From Robiginitalea aurantiaca (GTDB lineage Bacteria; Bacteroidota; Bacteroidia; Flavobacteriales; Flavobacteriaceae), in the NCBI RefSeq assembly GCF_030380815.1, contig NZ_JAUDUY010000003.1, positions 186,001 to 250,000 on the forward strand: 64,000 nt of DNA, in the 5' to 3' direction. The notes under the pieces were generated by a model, which was not told the origin of the DNA, made no database searches, and saw nothing but the letters and a program-made list of their open reading frames with translations. A program made the translations under genes and the position numbers. Shown here one piece after another: positions 17,130 to 25,805 of the stretch (the stretch's first letter is position 1; each line of letters starts with the position of its first letter).

Positions 17130-19542
17130 GCAACTTACCCTTGCACTAATTGCAGTTTTTGGATTAATAGCGGGTCTTAGGGCTCAGCAGGCAGGGGTAT
17201 TCGACCGGGAAACCGGCGAGCCTATATCAGATGTGGCAGTCTTTACGGAAGACCGCTCGGTCACCGCACTAACGGATTTTGATGGATATTTTGACCTTGG
17301 CCTTTTTCCCCAGGGCGTACGCATCGAGATACGTCACCTGTCGTATCAAACACGAATTCTCTCCCCTGAAGGGATTCGCCGCATGGGCGGTCGGATTCTA
17401 TTGGCATCAAAACCAGAGCAGCTGCAGGAGATTGTGATCTCTATATCGAAGTGGGAACAACAAAAAAGGGATATACCCCAAAAAATTGAATCTATCAGTG
17501 CTGCGGAAATTGCCAAGGGGAACCCGCAAACGTCGGCCGATCTGCTGCAGCAGTCGGGAAAGGTATTCGTCCAGAAAAGCCAGTACGGTGGCGGTAGCCC
17601 GATGATTCGCGGGTTTGCTACAAACCGGGTTTTACTTTCTGTAGATGGGGTTCGGATGAATAATGCGATTTTCAGAGGGGGTAACATTCAGAATATCATT
17701 TCCATTGATCCCTTTTCGGTAAAGAATGTCGAGGTGCTCTTCGGTCCGGGATCTGTGATTTATGGGAGTGATGCCATTGGGGGGGTCATGAATTTCTATA
17801 CCAAAACACCCAGGTATGCCCGTACAGACACCCTCGAGGTTCAGGGAAACGCAGCATACAGGACGGCAACAGCCTCCAAGGAGCAAACGGTTCATGGCGA
17901 TATTGCATTGGCCAGTCAGAAGTGGGCCATGCTTACAAGTCTTACGTATAATTCCTTTGGCGATTTGCGAATGGGACTGCACGGGCCGGATTCTTATCTC
18001 CGGCCCGGTTATGTTGTCCGGGAGGATGGACAGGATGTCTACTGGCCTAATGAGGATCCAAGGACCCAGGTGCCTACCGGATACCAACAATGGAGTTTTA
18101 TGCAAAAAGTGGGCTACCGGCCGAACAACAGCTGGTCCTTTGATCTGGGGCTGCATTACTCCCGTACCTCGGACTATCCGAGGTACGATCGGTTGATCCG
18201 ACCTGCGGATAATGAGGCAGGGCTCAGATCAGCCGAATGGCAATACGGCCCGCAGATTTGGGGAATGGCTAACCTGCAGATGGCTCATAAAGGGACAAAC
18301 ACCTTTTACGACCGCTTAAAGCTGAGCGCCGCATACCAGTATTTCCAGGAAAGCAGAACCGACAGGAGTTTTCAGGACCCGATCCGATACGAAAGCAGGG
18401 AACAATTGGATGCCTATTCTCTAAATCTCGATTTTGAGAATCGGAAGATGGGGAATTTCAATCTGTTTTACGGGGCAGAATATGTTTTCAATGGGGTAGA
18501 TTCAAAAGGCGAGGAGGAAAACATCAATACTTCTGAGCAGGTGCCCGGACCTTCGCGCTATCCCGACGATTCTTCCTGGCTGAGCCTTGCAGCTTACGTT
18601 AACAGTACGTATCGGTTAAAACCAAACCTGACCCTTCTGGCCGGGTTGCGGTACAGTCACTTCTGGATAGACGCAGATTTTGAACAGGATTTTTATCCGT
18701 TCCCTTTCGAAGATGCCCGTTTAAATAGCGGAGCGCTGACCGGAAGCCTTGGCCTGAGTTGGTTTCCTCATGAAAACACCCAGATTACGGCAAACACCTC
18801 AACGGGATTCCGGGCGCCAAACATCGATGATGTGGGTAAAATATTTGATTCTGAACCGGGCTCAGTGGTGGTTCCCAATCCGGATCTGCAGCCTGAATAC
18901 GCCTATAATTTTGAAATAGGCCTGCGCCAGAATGTAGGGGACAAACTGGTTTTAAAAGGTTCTGCCTACTACACATACCTTTCCAATGCGCTGGTACGAC
19001 GCGACTATACCTTTAACGGGCAGGACACCATTGTTTATAACGGGGTGCCGAGCAAAGTTCAGGCCATTCAAAATGCATCCAGTGCTTTTGTTTACGGTGT
19101 GGAATTTGGTTTTGATGCGACCCTTCATGAATTCTGGGCATTCAGGGGAAACCTGACGTTGGCCGAGGGCGAAGAGGAGGAAGCAGATGGCAACATTACG
19201 GCCGCCCGCCATGTAGCCCCCACTTTTGGAAACCTCGAATTGGCATGGGACAAATACCCCTGGCAGGCCGGGGTATTTATGAATTACAACGGGGAGATCC
19301 CTTTTGATGATCTGGCCTTGTCTGAGCGGGCGAAACCATTTATTTATGCTGAGGACGCCAATGGAAATCCCTATTCCCCCTCCTGGTATACATTGAACCT
19401 GCGTGCATCTTATACACTTTGGGACCGCTACCAGTTGACGCTTACCATGGAAAACCTGACCAATCAGCGATATCGCCCATATTCTTCCGGGATTGCTGCC
19501 GCAGGCTTTAATGTAATAGCCGGTTTCAATGTAAGGATATGA
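17113..19542 (+). CDS. TonB-dependent outer-membrane receptor with carboxypeptidase-like N-domain
   Basis: 809-residue active-transport porin. Signal peptide to about residue 25 (LIAGLRAQ), then a carboxypeptidase D regulatory-like domain (about 26-100, GVFDRETGEPISDVAVF), plug (about 105-225) with PMIRGFATNRVLLSVDGVRM and FGPGSVIYGSDAIGGVMNF, and a beta-barrel ending in GFNVRI. The plug resembles haem/haemoglobin or siderophore receptors (MNNAIFRGGN), but the ligand is an inference. Its ATG lies inside the recO 3' end (17-base overlap), so it is probably translated from the recO message or an internal promoter. No TonB/ExbBD or SusD gene adjoins it. Confidence 0.92.
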   Translation: MKFFHRQLTLALIAVFGLIAGLRAQQAGVFDRETGEPISDVAVFTEDRSVTALTDFDGYFDLGLFPQGVRIEIRHLSYQTRILSPEGIRRMGGRILLASKPEQLQEIVISISKWEQQKRDIPQKIESISAAEIAKGNPQTSADLLQQSGKVFVQKSQYGGGSPMIRGFATNRVLLSVDGVRMNNAIFRGGNIQNIISIDPFSVKNVEVLFGPGSVIYGSDAIGGVMNFYTKTPRYARTDTLEVQGNAAYRTATASKEQTVHGDIALASQKWAMLTSLTYNSFGDLRMGLHGPDSYLRPGYVVREDGQDVYWPNEDPRTQVPTGYQQWSFMQKVGYRPNNSWSFDLGLHYSRTSDYPRYDRLIRPADNEAGLRSAEWQYGPQIWGMANLQMAHKGTNTFYDRLKLSAAYQYFQESRTDRSFQDPIRYESREQLDAYSLNLDFENRKMGNFNLFYGAEYVFNGVDSKGEEENINTSEQVPGPSRYPDDSSWLSLAAYVNSTYRLKPNLTLLAGLRYSHFWIDADFEQDFYPFPFEDARLNSGALTGSLGLSWFPHENTQITANTSTGFRAPNIDDVGKIFDSEPGSVVVPNPDLQPEYAYNFEIGLRQNVGDKLVLKGSAYYTYLSNALVRRDYTFNGQDTIVYNGVPSKVQAIQNASSAFVYGVEFGFDATLHEFWAFRGNLTLAEGEEEEADGNITAARHVAPTFGNLELAWDKYPWQAGVFMNYNGEIPFDDLALSERAKPFIYAEDANGNPYSPSWYTLNLRASYTLWDRYQLTLTMENLTNQRYRPYSSGIAAAGFNVIAGFNVRI

Positions 19543-19545
19543 CAT

Positions 19546-19576
19546 AAAAAAACCCGTGCTTTTGGCACGGGTTTTT
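19546..19576. terminator. Bidirectional terminator between TonB receptor and small lipoprotein gene
   Basis: AACCCGTGC pairs with GCACGGGTT across TTTTG, with A-run before and T-run after. It sits between two convergent genes and can end both. Confidence 0.92.
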
Positions 19577-19600
19577 GGTTTAAGAAGTGTCTGGCTAATT

Positions 19601-19873
19601 TCAATTTTCGACGGTTTCTTCAACTTTCTTCTGCACATCTTCATTCATTTCTTCAATGGCTTCACCCGTTTTTTCAACGGCTTCTTCAGCCGCTTCCTCT
19701 ACGGCTTCAGCAGCCTCTTCAGTGGCGTCTTTTACATCATCAGCGGCATCTTCCAAAGCTTCTTCAGTCTGAGCTGCGGCTTCTTTGGTTTTGTCGGCTG
19801 TTTCCCTGCAGGAAGCCAGCGTGAACAATAAGGTCATTGAAAGCATGATGGCAGATAGGATTCTTTTTTTCAT
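19601..19873 (-). CDS. Small Ala/Glu-rich lipoprotein with amphipathic helical repeats
   Basis: 90 residues: signal peptide with lipidated Cys22 (FTLASC), then a mature domain of roughly 11-residue amphipathic repeats rich in Ala, Glu and Lys (EEAAEAVEEAAEEAVEK), with no Gly or Pro. It resembles LEA-like or YtxH-like coiled proteins and small envelope lipoproteins; function unknown. The frame continues upstream, but the ATG at 19873 begins the signal peptide and follows a 7/8 match to the -7 element at 19896-19903 (AACGTTTG on the minus strand). Low complexity means similarity searches will give spurious hits. Confidence 0.82.
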   Translation of the reverse strand: MKKRILSAIMLSMTLLFTLASCRETADKTKEAAAQTEEALEDAADDVKDATEEAAEAVEEAAEEAVEKTGEAIEEMNEDVQKKVEETVEN

Positions 19874-20014
19874 GAGTATGAGATTTGGGTTAATACAAAC
19901 GTTGTAATCATATACGCAGAAATATCCGTTACGGACTTTTCTGGCCGGGTTACAGAGGATGTTCACCCCTTCCCATTTCCTCTTTAAATGCCTGCAGGTT
20001 ATCACTAAATTCAT

Positions 20015-20022
20015 TAATTTTG
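20015..20022 (+). promoter_or_regulatory. -7 promoter element for ileS
   Basis: TAATTTTG, exact TAnnTTTG match, 39 bases before the ileS ATG at 20062; predicts a short leader with no room for a T-box. Confidence 0.6.
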
Positions 20023-20061
20023 CGCTCTTTAGAAAAATCAAGGACTCAATTCTGGAATTGG

Positions 20062-23000
20062 ATGAAATTCGAAGAATACAAAAAGTTGGATCTCCCCGGG
20101 GTTGCTGAAGCTGTTTTAGATTTCTGGAAAACCGGAAACATCTTTGAAAAGAGCATCAGTACCCGAGAAGGGGGTACGCCTTTTGTTTTTTATGAAGGGC
20201 CTCCCTCAGCCAATGGAATGCCCGGAATTCATCACGTGATGTCCCGCACCATAAAGGACCTGTTCCCGCGCTACAAGACCATGAAGGGGTTTCAGGTTAA
20301 ACGTAAAGCCGGGTGGGATACCCATGGACTTCCGATCGAGTTAGGGGTGGAAAAGGAATTGGGGATTACCAAAGAGGATATCGGTACAAAGATTTCTGTG
20401 GAAGCGTATAATGAGGCCTGTAAGAAGGCCGTCATGAGATATACGGATGCCTGGAATGAAATGACCGAAAAAATCGGGTACTGGGTAGACACAGAGGATC
20501 CTTATGTCACCTATGAGCCCAAATATATGGAGACCGTCTGGTGGCTGCTTAAGCAGATCTACGACAAGGGTCTCATCTACAAAGGGTATACCATACAGCC
20601 GTATTCCCCAAAAGCCGGAACAGGTCTAAGTTCACATGAACTCAACCAGCCCGGTACGTATCAGGACGTAACCGATACCACTGTAATCGCACAATTTGAG
20701 GCTATTCCAGAAACATTGCCCGACTTTTTAACGCGGGAATCCGGGCCGGTTTATTTCCTTGCCTGGACGACAACACCCTGGACACTCCCTTCGAATACGG
20801 CGCTTACGGTAGGTCCGAACATCGACTATGTCCTTGTTGAGACCTTTAACCAGTATACACACAGTCCCTCCAAGGTTATACTTGCCCGTACACTGATCAA
20901 TAAAGTCTTCTCGGGAAAATTTTACGAAGTAGGATCAGAAGATGAGTGGCCTGCCTTCAAGGCCGGGGATTCTAAAATCCCTTTTCGGGTATTGCGTGAA
21001 TTTAAGGGTTCCTCCCTTTTAGGGATTCGCTATCATCAACTATTGGATTACGCCCAGCCCTATGAAGGGGCCGAGGATGCCTTCCGGGTGATTTCCGGAA
21101 ACTTCGTAACTACTGAAGATGGTACCGGTATCGTCCATACTGCCCCTACATTTGGTGCAGATGACATGCAGGTGGCTCAGGAAGCCGATCCACCCATACC
21201 CCCGTTGCTCGTCCTGGATGACTCCGGGAACCCCGTGCCACTTGTAGACCTTCAGGGCAGGTTCCGGCCTGAGATGGGCTCTCTGGGCGGGAAGTATGTC
21301 AAGAATGAATACTATGAGGAGGGGAAAGCACCGGAGCGTTCGGTAGATGTGGAACTGGCCATTCGCCTTAAGGAAGAAAACAAGGCTTTTAAAGTTGAGA
21401 AGTACGCCCACAGTTATCCGAATTGCTGGCGGACCGATAAACCCATTTTATATTACCCGCTGGATTCGTGGTTCATAAAGGTAACCGCGGTGCGCGATCG
21501 GATGTACGAACTCAATGGACAAATCAACTGGAAGCCCAAGGCTACCGGGACTGGCCGATTTGGGAACTGGCTTGCTTCAGCAAATGACTGGAATCTATCA
21601 CGATCCCGTTATTGGGGTATTCCCTTGCCGATCTGGAGGACAGAGGACGGGCAGGAGATGACCATGATTGGGTCTGTTGAAGAACTCAAGGCTGAAATCA
21701 CCAAAGCGATTGCTGCCGGATTTATGGAGGAAGACCCGTTTGAAGGGTTTGTGCCTGGTGATATGTCCGAAGCAAATTACAACCGGATTGACCTTCACAA
21801 GAATATAGTGGACCGCATTATTCTGGTGGCGCCTTCCGGTAAGCCCATGCGACGGGAAAGCGACCTTATCGATGTGTGGTTCGACAGCGGCTCCATGCCT
21901 TATGCACAATGGCACTATCCTTTTGAAAATCGGGAGTTCATCGATTCGGGCCGGTATTTTCCAGCAGATTTTATCGCTGAAGGCGTCGACCAGACCCGGG
22001 GTTGGTTTTATACACTTCACGCAATTGCTACGATGGTCTTTGATTCGGTAGCCTATCGAAATGTTGTTTCCAACGGGTTGGTGCTGGATAAGGACGGAAA
22101 GAAAATGTCAAAGCGGCTTGGCAATGCGGTCAACCCTTTTGAAACGGTCGATGAACACGGGCCGGATGCTACCCGATGGTATTTGATTTCCAATGCGAAT
22201 CCCTGGGATAACCTCAAATTCGATATGGATGGGATTGTGGAGGTAAAACGAAAGTTTTTCGGGACGCTGTACAACACCTATTCCTTTTTTGCCCTGTACG
22301 CCAATATTGACGGATTTTGTTATCAGGAGGAAGAGATCCCAATTGAGCAGCGACCTGAAATCGATCGCTGGATTCTCTCGGAACTCAACACCCTGATCCT
22401 GGAGACTGACCGGGCTTTTGAAACCTATGATGCCACACGTGCGGCCCGAATGATTTCAGATTTTGTTCAGGAAAATTTGAGCAACTGGTACGTGCGGCTT
22501 TGCAGAAGGCGTTTCTGGAAAGGGGAATACGGTCCGGATAAGTTATCCGCTTACCAGACCCTTTTTACCTGCCTGAAGCGCGTCTCACAACTGGCAGCCC
22601 CAGTAGCTCCTTTTTTTATGGAGCAGCTCTACAGGGATCTTACATTGGCCACCGTTCAGGAAAAGTCCGAGAGTGTACACCTGTCGGATTTTCCAGAGTC
22701 CGACCCGGGATTGATCGATAAGGATCTGGAAACAAAAATGGCCAGGGCTCAGACGATCTCTTCCCTTGTGCTATCTATTAGGCAGAAAGAGCGGATTAAA
22801 GTGCGGCAACCCCTTCAAAAGATCATGATACCCGTCCTGGATTCCGGTGAGCGCCATGCAATTGAGGCTGTCGCAGATTTAATTAAATCTGAGGTCAATG
22901 TAAAGGAAATTGAATTGCTGGATGACGCTTCCGATATCCTGGTCAAACGAATCAAACCCAATTTTAAAACGCTGGGTCCTCGCTATGGCAGAGACATGAA

Positions 23001-23463
23001 GGCTATCGCCAGGGCCGTGGGAGAAATGGATCAGGATGATATCCAGAAAATCGAACGCGAGGGCGAAATTGTACTTGACCTTGAGGAGAAAAGTATTAAA
23101 TTACACCTTGATGATGTTGAAATTAGCTCACAGGATATTGAGGGCTGGTTGGTCGCATCCTCAGGCCCTTTGACGGTAGCCCTGGATGTTACGATCGATG
23201 AAGCTTTGCGCAAGGAGGGAATTGCCAGAGAACTGGTAAACCGAATCCAGAACCTGAGAAAGGAATCAGGTTTGGAGGTAACGGATAAAATTGACGTTAA
23301 ATTTTTAAAAAATGAAGCGGTCGAAGCGGCCGTATTGAGCAATTTGCAGTACATTAAATCAGAAACATTGACGGCTGACTTGGAGTTTCAGGACGAATTA
23401 ATTGAAGGCACCGCCATAGATTTTGATGAAGTCAGCACGAAGTTGCTCATTCAAAAACACTGA
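20062..23463 (+). CDS. ileS: Isoleucyl-tRNA synthetase, type 2, with swapped HIGH motif
   Basis: 1133-residue class I synthetase that charges tRNA-Ile. Order: catalytic core start with PPSANGMPGIHHVMSR, CP1 editing domain with TTPWTLPSNTAL and GTGIVHTAPTFGADD, KKMSKRLGN (KMSKR at 681-685), anticodon-binding region (about 770-930), and a long C-terminal extension without the zinc-binding cysteines of type 1 enzymes. The usual HxGH signature is replaced by Gly55-Ile56-His57-His58, i.e. first and third residues exchanged; I recall this GxHH form from mupirocin-hyper-resistant IleRS2. The ATG at 20062 is chosen over an upstream frame start because it follows the promoter. It is followed 4 bases later by the DksA-like gene. 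Confidence 0.96.
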   Translation: MKFEEYKKLDLPGVAEAVLDFWKTGNIFEKSISTREGGTPFVFYEGPPSANGMPGIHHVMSRTIKDLFPRYKTMKGFQVKRKAGWDTHGLPIELGVEKELGITKEDIGTKISVEAYNEACKKAVMRYTDAWNEMTEKIGYWVDTEDPYVTYEPKYMETVWWLLKQIYDKGLIYKGYTIQPYSPKAGTGLSSHELNQPGTYQDVTDTTVIAQFEAIPETLPDFLTRESGPVYFLAWTTTPWTLPSNTALTVGPNIDYVLVETFNQYTHSPSKVILARTLINKVFSGKFYEVGSEDEWPAFKAGDSKIPFRVLREFKGSSLLGIRYHQLLDYAQPYEGAEDAFRVISGNFVTTEDGTGIVHTAPTFGADDMQVAQEADPPIPPLLVLDDSGNPVPLVDLQGRFRPEMGSLGGKYVKNEYYEEGKAPERSVDVELAIRLKEENKAFKVEKYAHSYPNCWRTDKPILYYPLDSWFIKVTAVRDRMYELNGQINWKPKATGTGRFGNWLASANDWNLSRSRYWGIPLPIWRTEDGQEMTMIGSVEELKAEITKAIAAGFMEEDPFEGFVPGDMSEANYNRIDLHKNIVDRIILVAPSGKPMRRESDLIDVWFDSGSMPYAQWHYPFENREFIDSGRYFPADFIAEGVDQTRGWFYTLHAIATMVFDSVAYRNVVSNGLVLDKDGKKMSKRLGNAVNPFETVDEHGPDATRWYLISNANPWDNLKFDMDGIVEVKRKFFGTLYNTYSFFALYANIDGFCYQEEEIPIEQRPEIDRWILSELNTLILETDRAFETYDATRAARMISDFVQENLSNWYVRLCRRRFWKGEYGPDKLSAYQTLFTCLKRVSQLAAPVAPFFMEQLYRDLTLATVQEKSESVHLSDFPESDPGLIDKDLETKMARAQTISSLVLSIRQKERIKVRQPLQKIMIPVLDSGERHAIEAVADLIKSEVNVKEIELLDDASDILVKRIKPNFKTLGPRYGRDMKAIARAVGEMDQDDIQKIEREGEIVLDLEEKSIKLHLDDVEISSQDIEGWLVASSGPLTVALDVTIDEALRKEGIARELVNRIQNLRKESGLEVTDKIDVKFLKNEAVEAAVLSNLQYIKSETLTADLEFQDELIEGTAIDFDEVSTKLLIQKH

Positions 23464-23467
23464 TGTT

Positions 23468-23851
23468 ATGGGAGAAGATCTAAAAACGAGGTTTTCCGAT
23501 AAGGACCTCGACGAGTTCAGAACAATTATTGAAGAGAAGATAGAGAAGGCCAAAAAACACCTGGACCTCCTCAGGAGTTCCTATATGAATGACGGCAATA
23601 ATGGTACAGATGACACCTCGCCTACCTTCAAGGCTTTTGAAGAGGGGTCAGAGACCATGAGCAAGGAGGCGAATACACAATTGGCTATTCGCCAGGAAAA
23701 ATTCATACGGGACCTGAAAAATGCGCTCCTCCGAATTGAGAATAAGACCTATGGTATTTGTCGGGTTACCGGAAAGCTGATTAACAAGGAACGCTTAAAG
23801 TTAGTTCCACATGCCACACTTAGCATTGAAGCAAAAAACATGCAGAAGTAA
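23468..23851 (+). CDS. TraR/DksA family protein lacking the zinc-finger cysteines
   Basis: 127-residue protein with the DksA layout: an N-terminal coiled-coil hairpin (about residues 12-92) and a C-terminal globule. DksA enters the RNA polymerase secondary channel and tunes rRNA and stringent promoters. The four-cysteine zinc finger is reduced to a single Cys98 in YGICRVTGKLINKERL; the second pair is replaced in LVPHAT, so zinc binding is unlikely. The coiled-coil tip DDTSPTFKAFEEG lacks an obvious DxxDxA motif. It starts 4 bases after ileS and is followed by a hairpin terminator, so the two form one transcript. This degenerate form seems usual in the phylum. Confidence 0.87.
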   Translation: MGEDLKTRFSDKDLDEFRTIIEEKIEKAKKHLDLLRSSYMNDGNNGTDDTSPTFKAFEEGSETMSKEANTQLAIRQEKFIRDLKNALLRIENKTYGICRVTGKLINKERLKLVPHATLSIEAKNMQK

Positions 23852-24506
23852 TATCAAAAGCCCTTCGGGGCTTTTTTTAAACCCAGTTCTATGCCGGGCA
23901 TTCTTCGCATGCTACATCCTGGGATGCGGCATCATCTATGGCCAGAAACAACTTACCAAAACCCTTCTGAACCCGGGCATCTCCTCTGTTAGTATAGATG
24001 GGACGATGTCCTATAAGTTAGAGTTGCAAACAGGCACTTCTAAAGAGGTAAGTGTTGAGGCCCAAATGGAAGGGGAGTACAGTCCGGATTTGATGGTGCT
24101 CTTCAGGGAATCCGGGACAACCCTCTTTATCGAAACTCGTTTTAGTCCTAATTTCGAAATGCCAAATGACAAACTCGGGGCGCACAAGGTGATTTCAATC
24201 AGCCTGAAGGTAACCGTGCCTGAAAATCAGGACGTATTCCTGAATGCGGCAAGTTGTCAGCTAACCACCTTCGGAGTGTTTAAAAACCTCGATATCGTTT
24301 TTAATGATGGCGGGTGTAATTTATCACACAGGGCCGAAAACACGGAAGTGCAGACGGGGTCCGCTCCCATTATAGCACATTTGAAATCCGGCGTGATCGA
24401 GGCCCGTTCTAAATACGGAGAAGTCCATATCGACCCGCTGCCGAGGGGCGATCATCACCTCAAACTGCACAGTACTCAGGGAAATATTTCTGTCCTTTCG
24501 CTCTGA
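23811..24506 (+). CDS. Exported hypothetical protein, start unresolved (begins inside dksA-like gene)
   Basis: The frame codes for a secreted beta-rich protein: a hydrophobic stretch AFFACYILGCGIIYG followed by Gln, like a signal peptide end, then repeated strands such as SVSIDGTMSYKLELQTG and SGVIEARSKYGEVHID, reminiscent of DUF4097-type adhesin-like repeats. Function unknown. The only standard starts before the hydrophobic stretch are ATG 23811 and TTG 23826, both inside the DksA-like gene, so translation would cross the hairpin at 23856-23878. A non-standard start nearer the signal peptide is the alternative. The stop is certain; the 5' end is not. No frameshift is needed to read the body. 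Confidence 0.68.
   Translation: MPHLALKQKTCRSNIKSPSGLFLNPVLCRAFFACYILGCGIIYGQKQLTKTLLNPGISSVSIDGTMSYKLELQTGTSKEVSVEAQMEGEYSPDLMVLFRESGTTLFIETRFSPNFEMPNDKLGAHKVISISLKVTVPENQDVFLNAASCQLTTFGVFKNLDIVFNDGGCNLSHRAENTEVQTGSAPIIAHLKSGVIEARSKYGEVHIDPLPRGDHHLKLHSTQGNISVLSL
23856..23878 (+). terminator. Intrinsic terminator after the ileS-dksA-like transcript
   Basis: AAAAGCCC, loop TTCG, GGGCTTTTTTT: a compact tetraloop hairpin with a 7-base T-run, 5 bases after the DksA-like stop. It also lies inside the reading frame of the following exported protein if that starts at 23811. Confidence 0.88.
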
Positions 24507-24552
24507 AAGCAGGAGTGCCTCCCCTGGTGTCCGTACATTGGTATATAATCCC

Positions 24553-24560
24553 TATTTTTG
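24553..24560 (+). promoter_or_regulatory. -7 promoter element for lspA
   Basis: TATTTTTG, exact TAnnTTTG match, 19 bases before the lspA ATG at 24580. Confidence 0.6.
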
Positions 24561-24579
24561 ACCGATTTAAACGAACTGG

Positions 24580-25212
24580 ATGAATTTCAAGAAATCCCTC
24601 CTGCTGGTCGTTATCCTGCTCTTGGCAGATCAACTCAGCAAAATCTATATAAAAACCCACTTCGAACTCGGTGAATCGGTTGAAGTTTTTTCCTGGTTTA
24701 AGATTCTTTTTATTGAAAATGAAGGAGCTGCCTGGGGAACGAAACTCAGTGACATCCTTCCTTTATCTGAAAAAACCGGAAAGTTAATTCTCACCGTATT
24801 CAGGTTGCTTGCCATTGGGGGTATCGGATACTGGTTATGGGATATTTTGCGGAAAAATGCCAATACCACCCTCGTTGTTGCTGTGAGTTTGATTTTTGCA
24901 GGTGCTATTGGGAATATCATCGATTCCGTATTTTACGGACAGTTATTCAATCACAGTTACGGACAAATAGCCACACTCGGCTCCGACGATCCTTATGCAG
25001 GTCTGTTCTACGGAAAGGTAGTGGATATGCTTTATTTTCCAATGATCGATACCGTATGGCCGGATTGGATCCCCTTTGTCGGAGGAAAGGCCTTTCGCTT
25101 TTTTGAACCGGTTTTTAATATTGCAGATACAGCGATCAGTACCGGTGTTGGCATCTTGCTTGTTTTTAACAAGACCGCTTTTGAGAAGCGCGATAATCAG
25201 AAAGAAAAATAG
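24580..25212 (+). CDS. lspA: Lipoprotein signal peptidase (signal peptidase II)
   Basis: 210-residue inner-membrane aspartic protease that removes the signal peptide from lipid-modified prolipoproteins, many of which are coded in this window. Four membrane helices; the conserved ADQLSK (Asp17) in helix 1, and the catalytic pair Asp115 in GNIIDSVFYG and Asp183 in FNIADTAIS. The loop between them (about 118-175) is longer than in E. coli LspA, as is common in Bacteroidota. It has its own -7 box and overlaps the convergent fthC gene by 16 bases. Confidence 0.95.
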   Translation: MNFKKSLLLVVILLLADQLSKIYIKTHFELGESVEVFSWFKILFIENEGAAWGTKLSDILPLSEKTGKLILTVFRLLAIGGIGYWLWDILRKNANTTLVVAVSLIFAGAIGNIIDSVFYGQLFNHSYGQIATLGSDDPYAGLFYGKVVDMLYFPMIDTVWPDWIPFVGGKAFRFFEPVFNIADTAISTGVGILLVFNKTAFEKRDNQKEK

Positions 25213-25757
25213 CCCTTGGGGGTGACACAGCCGTTTAGCTTAATATCGGTTTTTTCGATATCTGTAATCGCGTCCACCGGATCGAAAAAACTCAACCCTA
25301 TCTTTAAGGCATCAGGCCTGCACTGTGCGAGAAAACGGTCGTAAAATCCTCCGCCATACCCCAGGCGGTTTCCACCCCTGTCAAAACAGAGTAACGGAAC
25401 AAAAATAACATCGATAAGGGTCGGATCCACGGGGAGTCCGGAAACCGGTTCAGGAATTCCGAGGGAACTCATTTTGAGCGCAGTCGCATCGGTAAGCAAG
25501 GTATGGGCGAGGTCCTGTTTTCCAATTACTTTTGGGACCACAACGTTTTTGTCTTTGCCCTGGAGTATAGTAAGTAAAAAGGAGGTGTCTACTTCTTTTT
25601 TTTCCGGTATACTCAGAAAAAGGTGATAAAAAAAACCGTCCCAGATTTGTAATCCAAGACAGTGATTCGCAATTTTTAAGCTTTCCGTTTCTATCTGAGA
25701 AGGGGAAAGTTCGTTTCGTTTTTGGAGATAGGTAAACCGAAGCTGTTTTTTTTTCAT
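25197..25757 (-). CDS. 5-formyltetrahydrofolate cyclo-ligase
   Basis: 186-residue cytosolic enzyme that converts 5-formyl-THF to 5,10-methenyl-THF using ATP, recycling folate. The signature FVPLLCFDRGGNRLGYGGGFYDRFL near residues 124-148 contains the nucleotide-binding Gly-rich loop; the basic N-terminus KKKQLRFTYLQKRNELS fits the family. C-terminal GCVTPKGYF is short. Length normal. Overlaps the lspA 3' end tail-to-tail. No clear -7 box is seen before its start. Confidence 0.93.
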   Translation of the reverse strand: MKKKQLRFTYLQKRNELSPSQIETESLKIANHCLGLQIWDGFFYHLFLSIPEKKEVDTSFLLTILQGKDKNVVVPKVIGKQDLAHTLLTDATALKMSSLGIPEPVSGLPVDPTLIDVIFVPLLCFDRGGNRLGYGGGFYDRFLAQCRPDALKIGLSFFDPVDAITDIEKTDIKLNGCVTPKGYFSF

Positions 25758-25805
25758 CGCTTCTGATTTAACCTAATACGCAGGGGAACGCAACTTCTTT
25801 AAAAG

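Noticed and set aside
18952-19644. 230-codon open frame antisense to the TonB receptor and small lipoprotein region
   Set aside because: It crosses a strong terminator and overlaps the receptor; the translation has no recognisable features.
23880-23960. Possible frameshift at the 5' end of the exported protein after the DksA-like gene
   Set aside because: The ATG frame at 23891 gives a peptide without signal-like character that stops soon, whereas the main frame stays open through a signal-like segment without needing a shift.
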